From JADKIH01 sp031385005 (GTDB lineage Bacteria > Bacteroidota > Bacteroidia > AKYH767-A > 2013-40CM-41-45): a stretch of DNA of 64,000 bases. The notes under the pieces were generated by a model. The model worked only from the letters and a program-made list of their open reading frames with translations. It made no database searches and was not told the origin of the DNA. Made by a program: the position numbers and the translations under genes. Location: assembly GCA_031385005.1 (NCBI GenBank), contig JANNBB010000052.1, positions 1-64,000 of the forward strand. The letters are read 5' to 3'. Shown here one piece after another: positions 35,739-44,630 of this stretch (positions within the stretch are counted from its first letter, which is position 1; every line of letters starts with the position of its first letter).

Positions 35739-36062
35739 ATGGATAAACGCAAAGCTTTAATGATGCCTTCGACCACTAAAATTCTGAAAGAGTTTGGGGA
35801 GAACATAAAAATGGCCAGACTACGTAGGAAACTAAGCGCCGATCAGGTAGCAGAACGTTCAAATATTAGCCGCTCTACTTTATGGTATGTTGAAAAGGGA
35901 TCACCACGTGTGGCGATGGGGATTTACTCCCAAGTATTATTCGTGCTTGGACTTGATAGAGATTTATTAAAGGTTGCTGCCGATGATACGTTAGGAAGGA
36001 AATTGCAAGATGCCGAACTTTCTGTAAAGATCAGGGCACCGAAAAAGACAGCTAAAAAATGA
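35739..36062 (+). CDS. hipB: HipB-like antitoxin
   Basis: The ATG at 35739 (MDKRKALMMPSTTKIL) is preferred to the TTG at 35718, which would lie within the promoter and operator. The product has 107 residues: an XRE helix-turn-helix (LRRKLSADQVAERSNISRST ... LWYVEKG) and a basic tail (KIRAPKKTAKK). HipB binds HipA and represses the operon. The stop overlaps hipA by 4 bp. Its operator is visible immediately upstream. Confidence 0.85.
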   Translation: MDKRKALMMPSTTKILKEFGENIKMARLRRKLSADQVAERSNISRSTLWYVEKGSPRVAMGIYSQVLFVLGLDRDLLKVAADDTLGRKLQDAELSVKIRAPKKTAKK

Positions 36063-37318
36063 GTGACAAAAAAATAATTTCGGTATATGCACATTGGGAA
36101 GGAATGAAAGAACCATTTCAAATGGGGAACCTGGTTGCAACACAGATCAAGGGAAGAGAAAATTTTTCATTTGAATATACGAAGGAATGGTTGCAATCAG
36201 GATTCACTCATACAATCGATCCCGATCTCCAATTATATTCAGGACGTTACTTTCCACGGGATGAAAAATCGAACTTCGGATTGTTTCTTGATTCATGTCC
36301 TGACCGTTGGGGAAGAGTTTTAATGGATAGGCGTGAAGCAGCGCAGGCAAAATCAGAAAAAAGAACGGCAAGAAATCTAGTTGAGTCGGATTACCTTCTT
36401 GGTGTGTTTGATGCTCACCGGATGGGAGCTTTGCGATTTAAGCTAAACGGAAACGGAGAATTTCTGAATGAAGATAAGAGCATGTCGGTTCCGCCCTGGA
36501 CTTCCTTGCGGGAATTAGAACAGGCATGTAAAAAGTTTGAAGAGGATAATCTGAGTGATAATGAACAGCTCAAATGGATCAACCTGCTTTTAGCACCCGG
36601 GGCTTCTCTTGGCGGCGCAAGACCTAAAGCCAGTGTTATAGATTCGACAGGTCATTTATGGATAGCAAAATTTCCGAGCATAAAGGATGAGAAAAATATA
36701 GGTGCCTGGGAGTATGTCGCTTACTGTCTTGCAAAAAATAGTGGATTGAATATCGCTGAAGCAAAAATAAAACAATTCAGCAATAAACATCATACTTTTC
36801 TCACTAAACGATTCGACCGAAAAAAAAAGAGAGAAAGAATTCACTTTGCATCTGCAATGACGATGTTAGGATACATGGATGGCGCCGATCATAATACCGG
36901 CGTGAGCTACATTGAAATAGCAGAGTTCCTCATGAAGTATGGTGCGGATACGAATGCGGATCTGGAAGAATTCTGGAGAAGAATCGTATTCAATATTTCG
37001 ATTAAAAATACAGATGATCATCTCAGAAATCATGGCTTCTTGTTGACCGAAAAAGGTTGGAGACTTTCGCCCGGTTATGATATTAATCCGAACGAGTTCG
37101 GAACCGGGCTAAGCTTGAACATTTCAGAAACAGACAACGCACTCGACTATGATCTTGCAATCAGCGTTGCACAATACTTTCGAGTGTCAAAAACAAAAGT
37201 GAATAGGATAATCAAACGGATTAAAGAATCAGTTCCTGAATGGCAAAAAATTGCAAAGGGAATTGGCATCTCCAAATCTGAACGAGACAGAATGAATAAA
37301 GCATTTACGCTCGAATAA
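36059..37318 (+). CDS. hipA: HipA-family serine/threonine kinase toxin
   Basis: A 419-residue HipA kinase. The N-terminal HipA_N region (residues ~1-135) is followed by the kinase core: GASLGGARPKA with the likely autophosphorylated Ser183, Lys204 in LWIAKFPS, catalytic Asp319 in IKNTDDHLRNHG, and Asp341 in LSPGYDINP, equivalent to the metal-binding DFG Asp. All key residues look intact, so it may be active. HipA of E. coli phosphorylates glutamyl-tRNA synthetase; targets of this one are unknown. It is coupled to hipB by an overlapping start. Confidence 0.92.
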   Translation: MSDKKIISVYAHWEGMKEPFQMGNLVATQIKGRENFSFEYTKEWLQSGFTHTIDPDLQLYSGRYFPRDEKSNFGLFLDSCPDRWGRVLMDRREAAQAKSEKRTARNLVESDYLLGVFDAHRMGALRFKLNGNGEFLNEDKSMSVPPWTSLRELEQACKKFEEDNLSDNEQLKWINLLLAPGASLGGARPKASVIDSTGHLWIAKFPSIKDEKNIGAWEYVAYCLAKNSGLNIAEAKIKQFSNKHHTFLTKRFDRKKKRERIHFASAMTMLGYMDGADHNTGVSYIEIAEFLMKYGADTNADLEEFWRRIVFNISIKNTDDHLRNHGFLLTEKGWRLSPGYDINPNEFGTGLSLNISETDNALDYDLAISVAQYFRVSKTKVNRIIKRIKESVPEWQKIAKGIGISKSERDRMNKAFTLE

Positions 37319-37834
37319 ACGCTGCAAATCAAACACACTTGAAAATGCTTCATAAATGTCTTGGCAGGATGTGTATGAATGGATGCTCTCAGCTGTTACG
37401 GACTTGCTCATCACCCACCTATAAAACACAAACGTGCGTCCTTTCTTTTATAATTTTTGAAAAATGAAGAGAAGCTAAGGTGAGTTAGCAAATCCATCAC
37501 AGCTTGTGCAATAAATTATTTATTGGAAAAAGACAAATTGGAATTGAAACAAAAAAAATAAAACGAATTGGTTACAATAGTTAATAAATGCATTTCAACA
37601 CGGCTGCAGTGCAGGAATTATAACACACCATTAAAATAAATAAAATGCTTTGAAGGATTATTTGTTTTATAGTTAAGTGATAAGGAAATTCTGCACTGTT
37701 TGTGAAAGCGAAATAATCTTGTCATTCTTCCTTGTTTTACTATTGATGGTATTTTGAAAGGAAGCCATAGTTTAATTAACGGACTACTTGCGCTTTGACT
37801 ACCCAAGCGGGTTGTTTATTTTAGTTTAAACGAT
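37319..37834. other. 515-bp gap after hipA, with decayed repeats
   Basis: No gene seen. A left-arm fragment (CTCATCACCCACCTATAAAA at ~37406) and the composite repeat at 37645-37815 are present. The rest is AT-rich with no further feature that I can support. Confidence 0.5.
37645..37815. repeat. Palindromic repeat plus deleted 93-bp unit (copy E)
   Basis: TTGTTTTATAGTTAAGTGAT and AAGGAAATTCTGCACTG form a right arm like copies A and G. The sequence continues through GTGAAAGCGAAATAATCTTG and TTTTACTATTGATGGTATTT, matching 35319-35371, and ends in an internally deleted version of the 93-bp unit (ACTACTTGCGCTTTGACTAC). It is the second copy of the C-plus-tandem composite. Confidence 0.6.
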
Positions 37835-38374
37835 TTAGAAGTTCCAACCAAGTGTCCAATCTTTAAACTTCAAATATTCGTCCGAGCCAATAGAAATCTT
37901 ATTATCAACGGAATACGCAACTGCCATGCCTTGGTTATCTACAACTGCTGACATGGAATTAAGAGGAATTTCAAACTTGTAGATCTTAAAACCATCCTTA
38001 TCCATAAACTCCACAAAAAATCCATTACTAAGATAACGCGAAATATGTACCCTGTCGCTTATAGTTTTTACTGAAAATTTATAAAGCATTTCTCCATTAA
38101 TCCACTTTGTAGTGAAATAGCAACTTGATACGCCAATGATTTTTACTTCAAAATCTTTCCACTTTTTTACTTCTGAAAGACTTTCAATCAATACTTTTTT
38201 ATCTTCTTCTTGTTTTATATATTTAATATGCTCAGATAAAAAATAATATCCCACACCTATTCCTACAATCAAAACCAAAGTGCCAAGAACACAAAAGAAT
38301 TTTTGAGCTAGGGTAAACTCTTTAAATTGAGGAATTGGGTTAGCCATAAGTTTATTTATTAAATTGTTCTTCAT
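37835..38374 (-). CDS. Single-pass membrane protein of unknown function
   Basis: The ATG at 38374 (MKNNLINKLMANP) is taken instead of the TTG at 38392; an ATG at 38347 (MANPIPQFKEF) is also possible. About 179 residues: a short basic N-terminus, one TM helix (FFCVLGTLVLIVGIGVGYYFL), a charged helix (KYIKQEEDKKVLIESLSEV) and a beta-rich extracytoplasmic domain (DFEVKIIGVSSCYFTTKWI, FFVEFMDKDGFKIYKFEIPL). No family recognised. It is the last of a minus-strand cluster and shares the strand with the J-domain gene. Confidence 0.6.
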   Translation of the reverse strand: MKNNLINKLMANPIPQFKEFTLAQKFFCVLGTLVLIVGIGVGYYFLSEHIKYIKQEEDKKVLIESLSEVKKWKDFEVKIIGVSSCYFTTKWINGEMLYKFSVKTISDRVHISRYLSNGFFVEFMDKDGFKIYKFEIPLNSMSAVVDNQGMAVAYSVDNKISIGSDEYLKFKDWTLGWNF

Positions 38375-38450
38375 AAATTGTTTTTGTTTCAATTGAGTTA
38401 TTTCCTTTTACATACTCAATATTTAAGGAAAGTTTGAATGAAGGAACTCC

Positions 38451-38717
38451 TCAATTTGAGTATTCATCATTTCCATCAATGGTATTTTGCTCTTTGATTT
38501 TGTAAAAACCAGGTTCATCATTTCTTTTTTCGTAAAGTGCATTTAATACAGACTTAACTATACATTGTCCTTCTTGAGTATGTTTTCTTAAATCTTTCCC
38601 AAAAATAATTTTTAAATAATAAATACTTTCTGGAATATTTCGCATGTAAAAAGATTCGCTTGAACAAATATAAGAAATACCTATGCAAGTTTCTGTATAT
38701 TTATTCATAAGTTTCAT
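38451..38717 (-). CDS. Hypothetical protein, 88 aa
   Basis: A small protein with an ATG start (MKLMNKYTETCIGISYIC). The middle, SESFYMRNIPESIYYLKIIF, is mixed helical/strand and the C-terminus is polar (KIKEQNTIDGNDEYSN). There is no signal or membrane segment. It lies 76 bp upstream of the membrane gene and downstream of the J-domain gene on the same strand. Coding status rests on length, position and codon use alone. Confidence 0.45.
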   Translation of the reverse strand: MKLMNKYTETCIGISYICSSESFYMRNIPESIYYLKIIFGKDLRKHTQEGQCIVKSVLNALYEKRNDEPGFYKIKEQNTIDGNDEYSN

Positions 38718-38932
38718 AACAACATCAGTGTTGTTTGATATTCCTTAATTATAATAGTAACTATTTCATCTTTTGAAACTGTACTTACTAAGTGAGATTC
38801 TGAAGTTGGTTTCACTTCTTACGTTTAAACTCTTAGAACGGACTTCATCTTCTACGTTTTGCACAGAAGTTTTTAATGTTGCGAAAATTAAAAAAAAGGA
38901 ATAGAAATTTAAAAAGTTTGGCCGTACTAAAT

Positions 38933-39667
38933 TTATTTAAATTCTATGTCCCCTGTTTGCAGACTATTATTGTCATTTGTTGTATTATTATCATTCTTTG
39001 GCTTGTTTAAGGTTTTTAAAAAAGAGTCTAATAAATTTTCGTTTTTAGAAGTTGCTGTGTTTAAATCTGATTCATAATTCGTCTTTTTGTTGTTAAGCCA
39101 GTATTTATAACCATCCTTTGCTTTATAACTTTCGGTTTCATCCTTCTTCAATCTGTTTTCTGGTTTTGCCTGCCATCTATTTAGTATAGTAATTATTACT
39201 AAAATTACAACTAAAAATGCAAACATATAAAAAGCCTTTTCAAAGACGCTTTTTATTTTTAAAAAAAATGGCTTCCCTTTTTCTTCCTGCTTTGGCTTTT
39301 TCTTGTATTCATACTTAGGTTCTTTCTTAGGTTCTTCTTTTGGTTCCCCTTGATAAGGTGGAGTATAAGGTTTTTGTGGGTTTTGTTGACTATTATTGGT
39401 TTGATTTGATTGGTATTTGATGCTTGATTGTTTATCTGATTCTCGTTTCCTTCTAAGTTCACCGTCATATTTTATTCTACTTGTGGGGTCTGAAAGTATT
39501 TCATAAATATTATTTATGTTCTTAAAAATATTTTCAGATTGTTTGTCGCCACCGTTTTTATCTGGGTGATATTTAAGCGCGAGTTTGCGATATGCTTTCT
39601 TGATTTCCTCAGTTGAAGCAGTTTCCTTTATTCCAAATTTCTCGTAGTAAGTATTTTCCAAGCTCAA
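38933..39667 (-). CDS. Membrane-anchored J-domain protein
   Basis: A 244-residue protein starting at TTG. Residues 4-70 are a J domain with the HPD motif intact (LALKYHPDKNGG, 34-36), so it should stimulate an Hsp70 ATPase. There is a Gln/Asn/Pro/Lys-rich linker (about 75-135, with repeated PK and EPKKEP units), one TM helix (residues ~146-163, FYMFAFLVVILVIITILN), and a polar tail. It is unlike DnaJ/CbpA, which lack a TM helix and have CTD domains. The substrate and location (J domain cytosolic) are inferred. Confidence 0.8.
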   Translation of the reverse strand: MSLENTYYEKFGIKETASTEEIKKAYRKLALKYHPDKNGGDKQSENIFKNINNIYEILSDPTSRIKYDGELRRKRESDKQSSIKYQSNQTNNSQQNPQKPYTPPYQGEPKEEPKKEPKYEYKKKPKQEEKGKPFFLKIKSVFEKAFYMFAFLVVILVIITILNRWQAKPENRLKKDETESYKAKDGYKYWLNNKKTNYESDLNTATSKNENLLDSFLKTLNKPKNDNNTTNDNNSLQTGDIEFK

Positions 39668-39861
39668 AAGTTAATTTAAAGCACTCACGGTATTGAATTA
39701 AAATTAATTTCTTGCATATAGTTTCACGTTAACAGTGTAGTTAGTTCGGAGTAGTAAGCAACGCGAATAATATTTAAGACTTCATGTGGTTACAGCTATT
39801 GATTAAATTAATTATCGTTGGGATTCCCTATGTAGTGTTCAAAATCTTTCATGGAGTTTGA

Positions 39862-40515
39862 TTAATGGCTTGCAAATATCGCAGGAAGTTTCATTCCTGC
39901 ATCATGTTTGAATTCAGAATCCTTTTCAAAGATATCTATGAAATAATAATAGGCCTCACTATCTATTTGACCTATTGGTATATCCCTAACTTGCTTATCT
40001 GTAAGATAACCAAGAAATTCTAAGAGTTTAAAATATCTATCTTCAACTCTACTTGAATAATCTTGTTGAGAAACGAACTCAATCAAAATCTCCTTTTTAT
40101 GTTTCTCAAATAATTCAATAGCCTGGATTGATGCTTCAGATTGTATCCTTGAACTATCCACCTTTTTGAATTGTTCTTCAGCTAATAACATTTGTTCATT
40201 CAATTTAATTTCAAATAATTGTAAGTTTGAGTTTTTATATTTCTCAAATTCATTAATTAATGTTTTGATTTCCTGTTGCTTTCTCTCTTCAATTTCTTTT
40301 TCTCGTTGAGCAAGTTTTAAATCAGCATTCTTAACCAGAAATTTTTCATACTCATCAACGCCTCTAATTTTGATTGCAGCTGTTTCCTCCATCAATGATG
40401 CTGCATCGAGTGTAGATTTTTTTAGCTCCAAGTTCTTAATCTTTATTCCTTGGTAAATATTTCCTGCAACAGCCAACAAACTTGCTACTAATAAGGTAAT
40501 TTCAGCTGAGTTCAT
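39862..40515 (-). CDS. Membrane-anchored coiled-coil protein
   Basis: A 217-residue protein with a TM helix at the very N-terminus (ITLLVASLLAVAGNIYQG) and a long charged coiled coil (about residues 50-150, e.g. KLAQREKEIEERKQQEIKT, EQMLLAEEQFKKVDSSRIQ), then a C-terminal helical domain (VEDRYFKLLEFLGYL, AYYYFIDIFEKDSEF). No enzymatic motif is visible and no family recognised. The start codon ATG overlaps the stop of the upstream 292-aa gene by 4 bp, so the two are translationally coupled. Confidence 0.6.
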   Translation of the reverse strand: MNSAEITLLVASLLAVAGNIYQGIKIKNLELKKSTLDAASLMEETAAIKIRGVDEYEKFLVKNADLKLAQREKEIEERKQQEIKTLINEFEKYKNSNLQLFEIKLNEQMLLAEEQFKKVDSSRIQSEASIQAIELFEKHKKEILIEFVSQQDYSSRVEDRYFKLLEFLGYLTDKQVRDIPIGQIDSEAYYYFIDIFEKDSEFKHDAGMKLPAIFASH

Positions 40516-41390
40516 TTATTTTTTCCTCCAAAAAGACCTTTTAGCAATGAGTCAGGTTTCATTATTGTAGCTTTTTCTTCTATTAGAATTTGATTGTTCT
40601 TAAAAACATTTTGCTCCTGGAACACGTTATTGTAATTGAAATGAAATGATTGAACAGTTATATGATATACTTGAGCCTTCTCTTCTGGAAATAATTTGGT
40701 GTTTGCAATGTGCCCTACTACATGGCCAGTAGTATGCCCAAGAACTTCAAAGAGAAAAACTCCTAAGCCAGCTATTAATTTTTTCAACCACTTTCTTTTA
40801 GTTGGAACATTTACTTGAACATGCTGACCAGGTTCAACAGTTGGAGTATCTTCTAACTCCTTTTTACTTTCTTCAACAACATCAATTATTTCTTTCTTTA
40901 CTTCCTCTCTAATTTTTGCAGAAGAAACTCTATGAATAAAATTATCAACACCCTTCAAATAAAGTTGCTTCTCGAATTGATTAAATGGTTTATCCATTTC
41001 CTCTTCTGGAATAGTTTGAAAATAGGGATTTATAATAAAATTATTTTCTTCTTCTGCATCAAGCTCTTCTCTCAAACTTTTTAACCAATTCTCAAATATT
41101 TTTAATGCATGTGTTATAAGCCCATTTTCATTTTCTTTGGAAATGCTTTGAGCAACATATGGTTTGGTTAGAAAAGGCTCATAAATAATTCTCCCAACAA
41201 CAATGTTTTTTCCCTCGGACCCAGTCATTGTAAGGAGGAAATAATGTGTATTATTTCTTTTATGCTCAAACCGTAAATTATGATAATGCTTTTCAGTATT
41301 ATTGAAAGGAGGCAAAAAATCTTCTCCTGAGAAACCATACTTACTATAAAGTTTTAGGAATTTGTTTAGAGTAGATGGTTGAAATGGCAT
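40512..41390 (-). CDS. Hypothetical protein, 292 aa, coupled to the coiled-coil gene
   Basis: An N-terminal soluble domain (YFLLTMTGSEGKNIVVGRII, HALKIFENWLKSLREELDA) is followed by a helical linker (SSAKIREEVKKEIIDVVEES), then a basic stretch (TKRKWLKKL) and a short glycine/histidine-rich hydrophobic segment (AGLGVFLFEVLGHTTGHVV). The C-terminus carries a beta segment (KAQVYHITVQSFHFNYNN) and a Gly/Lys tail. The hydrophobic segment may be a membrane-associated helix. I do not recognise it. It is the first gene of the minus-strand cluster and overlaps its neighbour by 4 bp. Confidence 0.55.
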   Translation of the reverse strand: MPFQPSTLNKFLKLYSKYGFSGEDFLPPFNNTEKHYHNLRFEHKRNNTHYFLLTMTGSEGKNIVVGRIIYEPFLTKPYVAQSISKENENGLITHALKIFENWLKSLREELDAEEENNFIINPYFQTIPEEEMDKPFNQFEKQLYLKGVDNFIHRVSSAKIREEVKKEIIDVVEESKKELEDTPTVEPGQHVQVNVPTKRKWLKKLIAGLGVFLFEVLGHTTGHVVGHIANTKLFPEEKAQVYHITVQSFHFNYNNVFQEQNVFKNNQILIEEKATIMKPDSLLKGLFGGKNK

Positions 41391-41569
41391 TATTTCTAAA
41401 TCGATTTAGCGAGGCAAGATAGGAATTCTCTTTGCTTTTTAGGGCTATTTATTTTGGATTGGGGACCGAAAACAAAGAAGGAGAATACTACTGGAGCTCT
41501 TCAACAATAAATATTTCTTCCAAATAGCCACTTAACTATTTCAATCATACTTTATTACTCCCAGCTTTT

Positions 41570-41720
41570 CAGGATTTCCATATAAATTACCTGTAAAATG
41601 AATAAATTGCTTCTAAGGATATCAAAATCCATTGTTTTGAAAAGTGGATTTCAAGTCCACCGTTAAAAGCGTACGATTTACAATACGTTAAATCAGTGTA
41701 ACAGCGATTAAAGCAGGACG
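41570..41720. repeat. Palindromic repeat family, long form (copy F)
   Basis: GGATTTCCATATAAATTACC at the start and CCGTTAAAAGCGTACGATTT then ACAATACGTTAAATCAG to the end align in order with 34131-34290. A small stem GTGGATTTCAAGTCCAC (41644-41660) is present. Sequence drift between the copies shows that both are old. Confidence 0.65.
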
Positions 41721-41917
41721 TACATTTTTTAAATATTTGAATAAAAATACTTTCTGCTGCTTGCAGTAATTACAGGAGGAGTATGTCAATCAACGGGAAA
41801 AACAAAAAAAATGTGATAACAATTTTATTTTCTTCGTATTAACCACATTACATAAATTCAAAACATGATCAATAAACGATGAATTAGAAACTCACAACTC
41901 AAAACAAAGGAATTGGA

Positions 41918-41995
41918 AATCCTTCGAAGCATTATCTGTGTTTTATTTGTTAATGATAAGGTAATCCCGAACAGCGGAGATCCTGCACATCGAGG
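41918..41995. repeat. Palindromic repeat family, right arm (copy G)
   Basis: CCTTCGAAGCATTATCTGTG and TTTTATTTGTTAATGATAAG then GTAATCCCGAACAGCGG are the cleanest example of the right arm seen also at 31791, 34386 and 35262. It may be the far end of the same element as copy F, 200 bp away, separated by unrelated sequence. Confidence 0.6.
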
Positions 41996-42043
41996 TGAAT
42001 AGAGTTTAGACCTTGTGACTAGCTCTTTTTAATGAAATGTGTT

Positions 42044-42532
42044 TTATCCCATTGAAATGTGTAGTGAATAATCATCACCGCTGAAACGGAACATGAGTGA
42101 AGGCTTTGTATTCATGAATAATCTACCTGTCCAGAATCCGCTTTCTATCGCGAGCTTCTCGTAAGGCATGAACATTGTCAGCCCGTTTGTCCCATCTTCT
42201 GCTCCCATCACCAATCCGATCTGGTTTGTGAACTTCTCCACGTCTGCGATCTTAACTGATGCAGGTGTGTCGTTAGTGAAGTCAATGTTCTTATTGCCGT
42301 TTTTAAAAACTGTAACCTTGCAGTATGTGAATATTCCCTGTTCGGAATTCTCCTCCATGAACTTGACGTACCATGCAGCTACGCCGCGAGCCTCGTCTTC
42401 AGGTAATAAGTCTTGCAACTTGTGGAACTGGTCTTCGGGAAGGTTAACGAAGTCGTAGTTTGGGAATAGGTCCAGAGCAGTTTTCCTTGCAGGAGGTTTA
42501 TTTGATTTGAATAAGGTGTCGAATAGTCCCAT
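42044..42532 (-). CDS. Conserved hypothetical protein, 162 aa
   Basis: The ATG at 42532 (MGLFDTLFKSNKPPARK) is preferred over the TTG at 42553. A soluble protein with a basic N-terminus, a helix (LPEDQFHKLQDLLPEDEARG) and a beta-rich C-terminal half (YCKVTVFKNGNKNIDFT, FRFSGDDYSLHIS). No family recognised, but the balanced composition supports a real gene. It is the last gene before the core block resumes with acylphosphatase. Confidence 0.6.
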   Translation of the reverse strand: MGLFDTLFKSNKPPARKTALDLFPNYDFVNLPEDQFHKLQDLLPEDEARGVAAWYVKFMEENSEQGIFTYCKVTVFKNGNKNIDFTNDTPASVKIADVEKFTNQIGLVMGAEDGTNGLTMFMPYEKLAIESGFWTGRLFMNTKPSLMFRFSGDDYSLHISMG

Positions 42533-42824
42533 CTTAAAAAGATTAAGCTGCAATTTGGGAAAATTTTTCCGAAACGAAAAGGGAAGTCAGGTCCTTAAGA
42601 TGAACTCCTCGAGACCCCTTGCTCTTCATTGAAACAGCGAATCCGCGTTTACTACTTCAAGCGGGTCTAAACTGTAAACTTTTTTAGGACAAGTCAATTA
42701 AAATACACCGCTTTTATTCGTATCGAAATTTTGCGAAGAGATTTGCAATCGTTACAATCCGTGTTTTTATTTATTTTTACAATCAAATCCATAACCCCGA
42801 TTTACGATTAACTTATCCCAATCA

Positions 42825-43097
42825 ATGATCACAACCTACATCATCAAAGTCTACGGTCGCGTTCAAGGTGTCTTCTACCGACAATCAACGCAAACAAAAG
42901 CCATTGAACTGAACATTACCGGAACTGTTAAAAATTGTGAAGATGGTAGCGTCGAAATTGTTGCTTCAGGTGATTCGGAAAGCGTTAAACAACTCATCGA
43001 ATGGTGTCGCCTCGGTCCCAAAAGAGCGAAAGTCGATCGGGTAGATATACACGAACATCCTTTGAAAAAATATGACAACTTCATTATTACGTATTGA
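42825..43097 (+). CDS. acyP: Acylphosphatase
   Basis: A 90-residue acylphosphatase that hydrolyses carboxyl-phosphate bonds such as acetyl phosphate. The phosphate-binding loop VYGRVQGVFYRQ contains the catalytic Arg, and the catalytic Asn is in GTVKNCEDGSVEI. Length is typical of the family. It precedes the flippase gene by 39 bp on the same strand. Confidence 0.95.
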   Translation: MITTYIIKVYGRVQGVFYRQSTQTKAIELNITGTVKNCEDGSVEIVASGDSESVKQLIEWCRLGPKRAKVDRVDIHEHPLKKYDNFIITY

Positions 43098-43136
43098 TTG
43101 TATTTGCACATTTGACACCTAATAATTGATCTATTC

Positions 43137-44630
43137 TTGAAGGCATATAAACAACTCGCCGGGCAAACCGCCATTTATGGTTTAAGCAGCATCCTCGGAC
43201 GAATGTTGAATTACCTGCTTGTACCGATCTATACAAGGGTTTTCGATACAGGTGATTATGGCGTCGTAACTCAATTGTATGCTCTTGTCGCTTTCTTCAA
43301 CATTCTTTTTACCTATGGGCTCGAGACCGCTTTTTTCAGGTTCATGCAAACAGAAAAAGGAAGTTCTAAGGTCTATTCAACCGGACTACTATCCATCATT
43401 TTCAGTTCCGTGCTTTTCACTTTACTGATTATTGTTTTTTCAGGACCTCTTTCCGGCTTGATTTTAAGTGGCAGCGCCGTCGATGCTTATTACATCAAAA
43501 TGTTTGCGGGTATTCTCGCCTGTGATGCCATTACCGCAATCCCTTTCGCCAAATTGCGCCAGGAAAATAAAGCCAAAAAGTTTGCGGTTTTGCGACTGAT
43601 AAACATCGGCATTAACATCGGACTCAATTTTTTCTTTCTGGTTGTTTGTCCGATGCTCTTAAAAAACGATTCATTCTCCTGGGTCAGCAACATTTATGAT
43701 CCTACTATCGGTGTCGGTTATGTTTTCATTATCAATCTCGTCGCCAGCGCAATTACCCTGCTTCTCCTATTGCCTGAAATGAAAATCCCACAGTTGAATT
43801 TCGATTCTGTTCTGTGGAAACAAATGATCGTTTATGCTTTTCCTCTGATGATTGCCGGTTTTGCCGGAATGATCAACGAAACGTTCGACCGTGTACTCAT
43901 TCCGATGCTGATTGAAAATAAATCCGATGCCATGTCACAGCTTGGTATCTATGGTGCTTGCTACAAACTATCGATTATCATGACACTTTTTATCCAAACC
44001 TTTCGCTATGCCGCCGAGCCCTTTTTCTTCAGTCATTCCACCAAAGAAAATCCGCAAATCGTATATGCCAACGTCATGAAATATTTTATAATCGTTTGCT
44101 CCTTCATATTTCTCGGCGTCATGCTTTACATCGATATCATAAAGTTTCTGATAGGTCCCGATTTCCGCTCCGGTATGGCTGTGGTGCCCATCCTCTTAAT
44201 GGCCAATTTATTTCTGGGCATATTTTATAACCTCTCCATTTGGTATAAACTGACATCAAAAACACGCTGGGGCGCCTGGCTCTCGGTTTTTGGGGCTGTT
44301 ATTACGTTGATTTTTAATTTCTGGCTGATTCCTGTTTTGGGTTATATGGGCGCCGCATGGGCTACTTTAATTTGCTATGGTTCCATGATGCTTGCCTCTT
44401 ATTTTATCGGACAAAAGCACTATCCCATCCCTTATAACCTCCGTTCTTTCTTTTTTTATATCATTCTGGCACTTATGCTGTGGCAAGTAAGTAGTTTTAT
44501 TACCCAATGGCATTCGTTTTCCAGGAACCAAACCCTCCTGATTAACAGCCTCTTCCTTATGCTATTTGTATCATTGACCTGGGCTGTCGAGCGAGGGAAA
44601 ATTAATTACCTTCGCAGTGGTATGAAATAG
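43137..44630 (+). CDS. Polysaccharide/oligosaccharide flippase (MOP superfamily)
   Basis: A 497-residue membrane protein starting at TTG (MKAYKQLAGQTAIYGLSSIL). It has 12-14 TM segments throughout and the Wzx/PST-like arrangement (FNILFTYGLETAFFRFMQ; LGIYGACYKLSIIMTLFIQ). It likely flips lipid-linked glycans across the inner membrane for surface polysaccharide or lipid A-linked glycan. The gene leads the conserved block dut-nucleotidyltransferase-TPR-DUF4292. Substrate unknown. Confidence 0.88.
   Translation: MKAYKQLAGQTAIYGLSSILGRMLNYLLVPIYTRVFDTGDYGVVTQLYALVAFFNILFTYGLETAFFRFMQTEKGSSKVYSTGLLSIIFSSVLFTLLIIVFSGPLSGLILSGSAVDAYYIKMFAGILACDAITAIPFAKLRQENKAKKFAVLRLINIGINIGLNFFFLVVCPMLLKNDSFSWVSNIYDPTIGVGYVFIINLVASAITLLLLLPEMKIPQLNFDSVLWKQMIVYAFPLMIAGFAGMINETFDRVLIPMLIENKSDAMSQLGIYGACYKLSIIMTLFIQTFRYAAEPFFFSHSTKENPQIVYANVMKYFIIVCSFIFLGVMLYIDIIKFLIGPDFRSGMAVVPILLMANLFLGIFYNLSIWYKLTSKTRWGAWLSVFGAVITLIFNFWLIPVLGYMGAAWATLICYGSMMLASYFIGQKHYPIPYNLRSFFFYIILALMLWQVSSFITQWHSFSRNQTLLINSLFLMLFVSLTWAVERGKINYLRSGMK

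Larger units (their letters stand above)
41391..42043. other. 650-bp gap with two repeat pieces
   Basis: No gene seen. It contains the long-form repeat at 41570-41720 and a right-arm piece at 41918-41995, listed separately. Between them is AT-rich DNA with no clear feature. Confidence 0.55.

Noticed and set aside
34131..41995. Palindromic repeats as integron attC sites with gene cassettes.
   Set aside because: The palindromes lack the conserved attC core (RYYYAAC/GTTRRRY in proper arrangement), gene orientations are mixed, and there is no integron integrase in the window.
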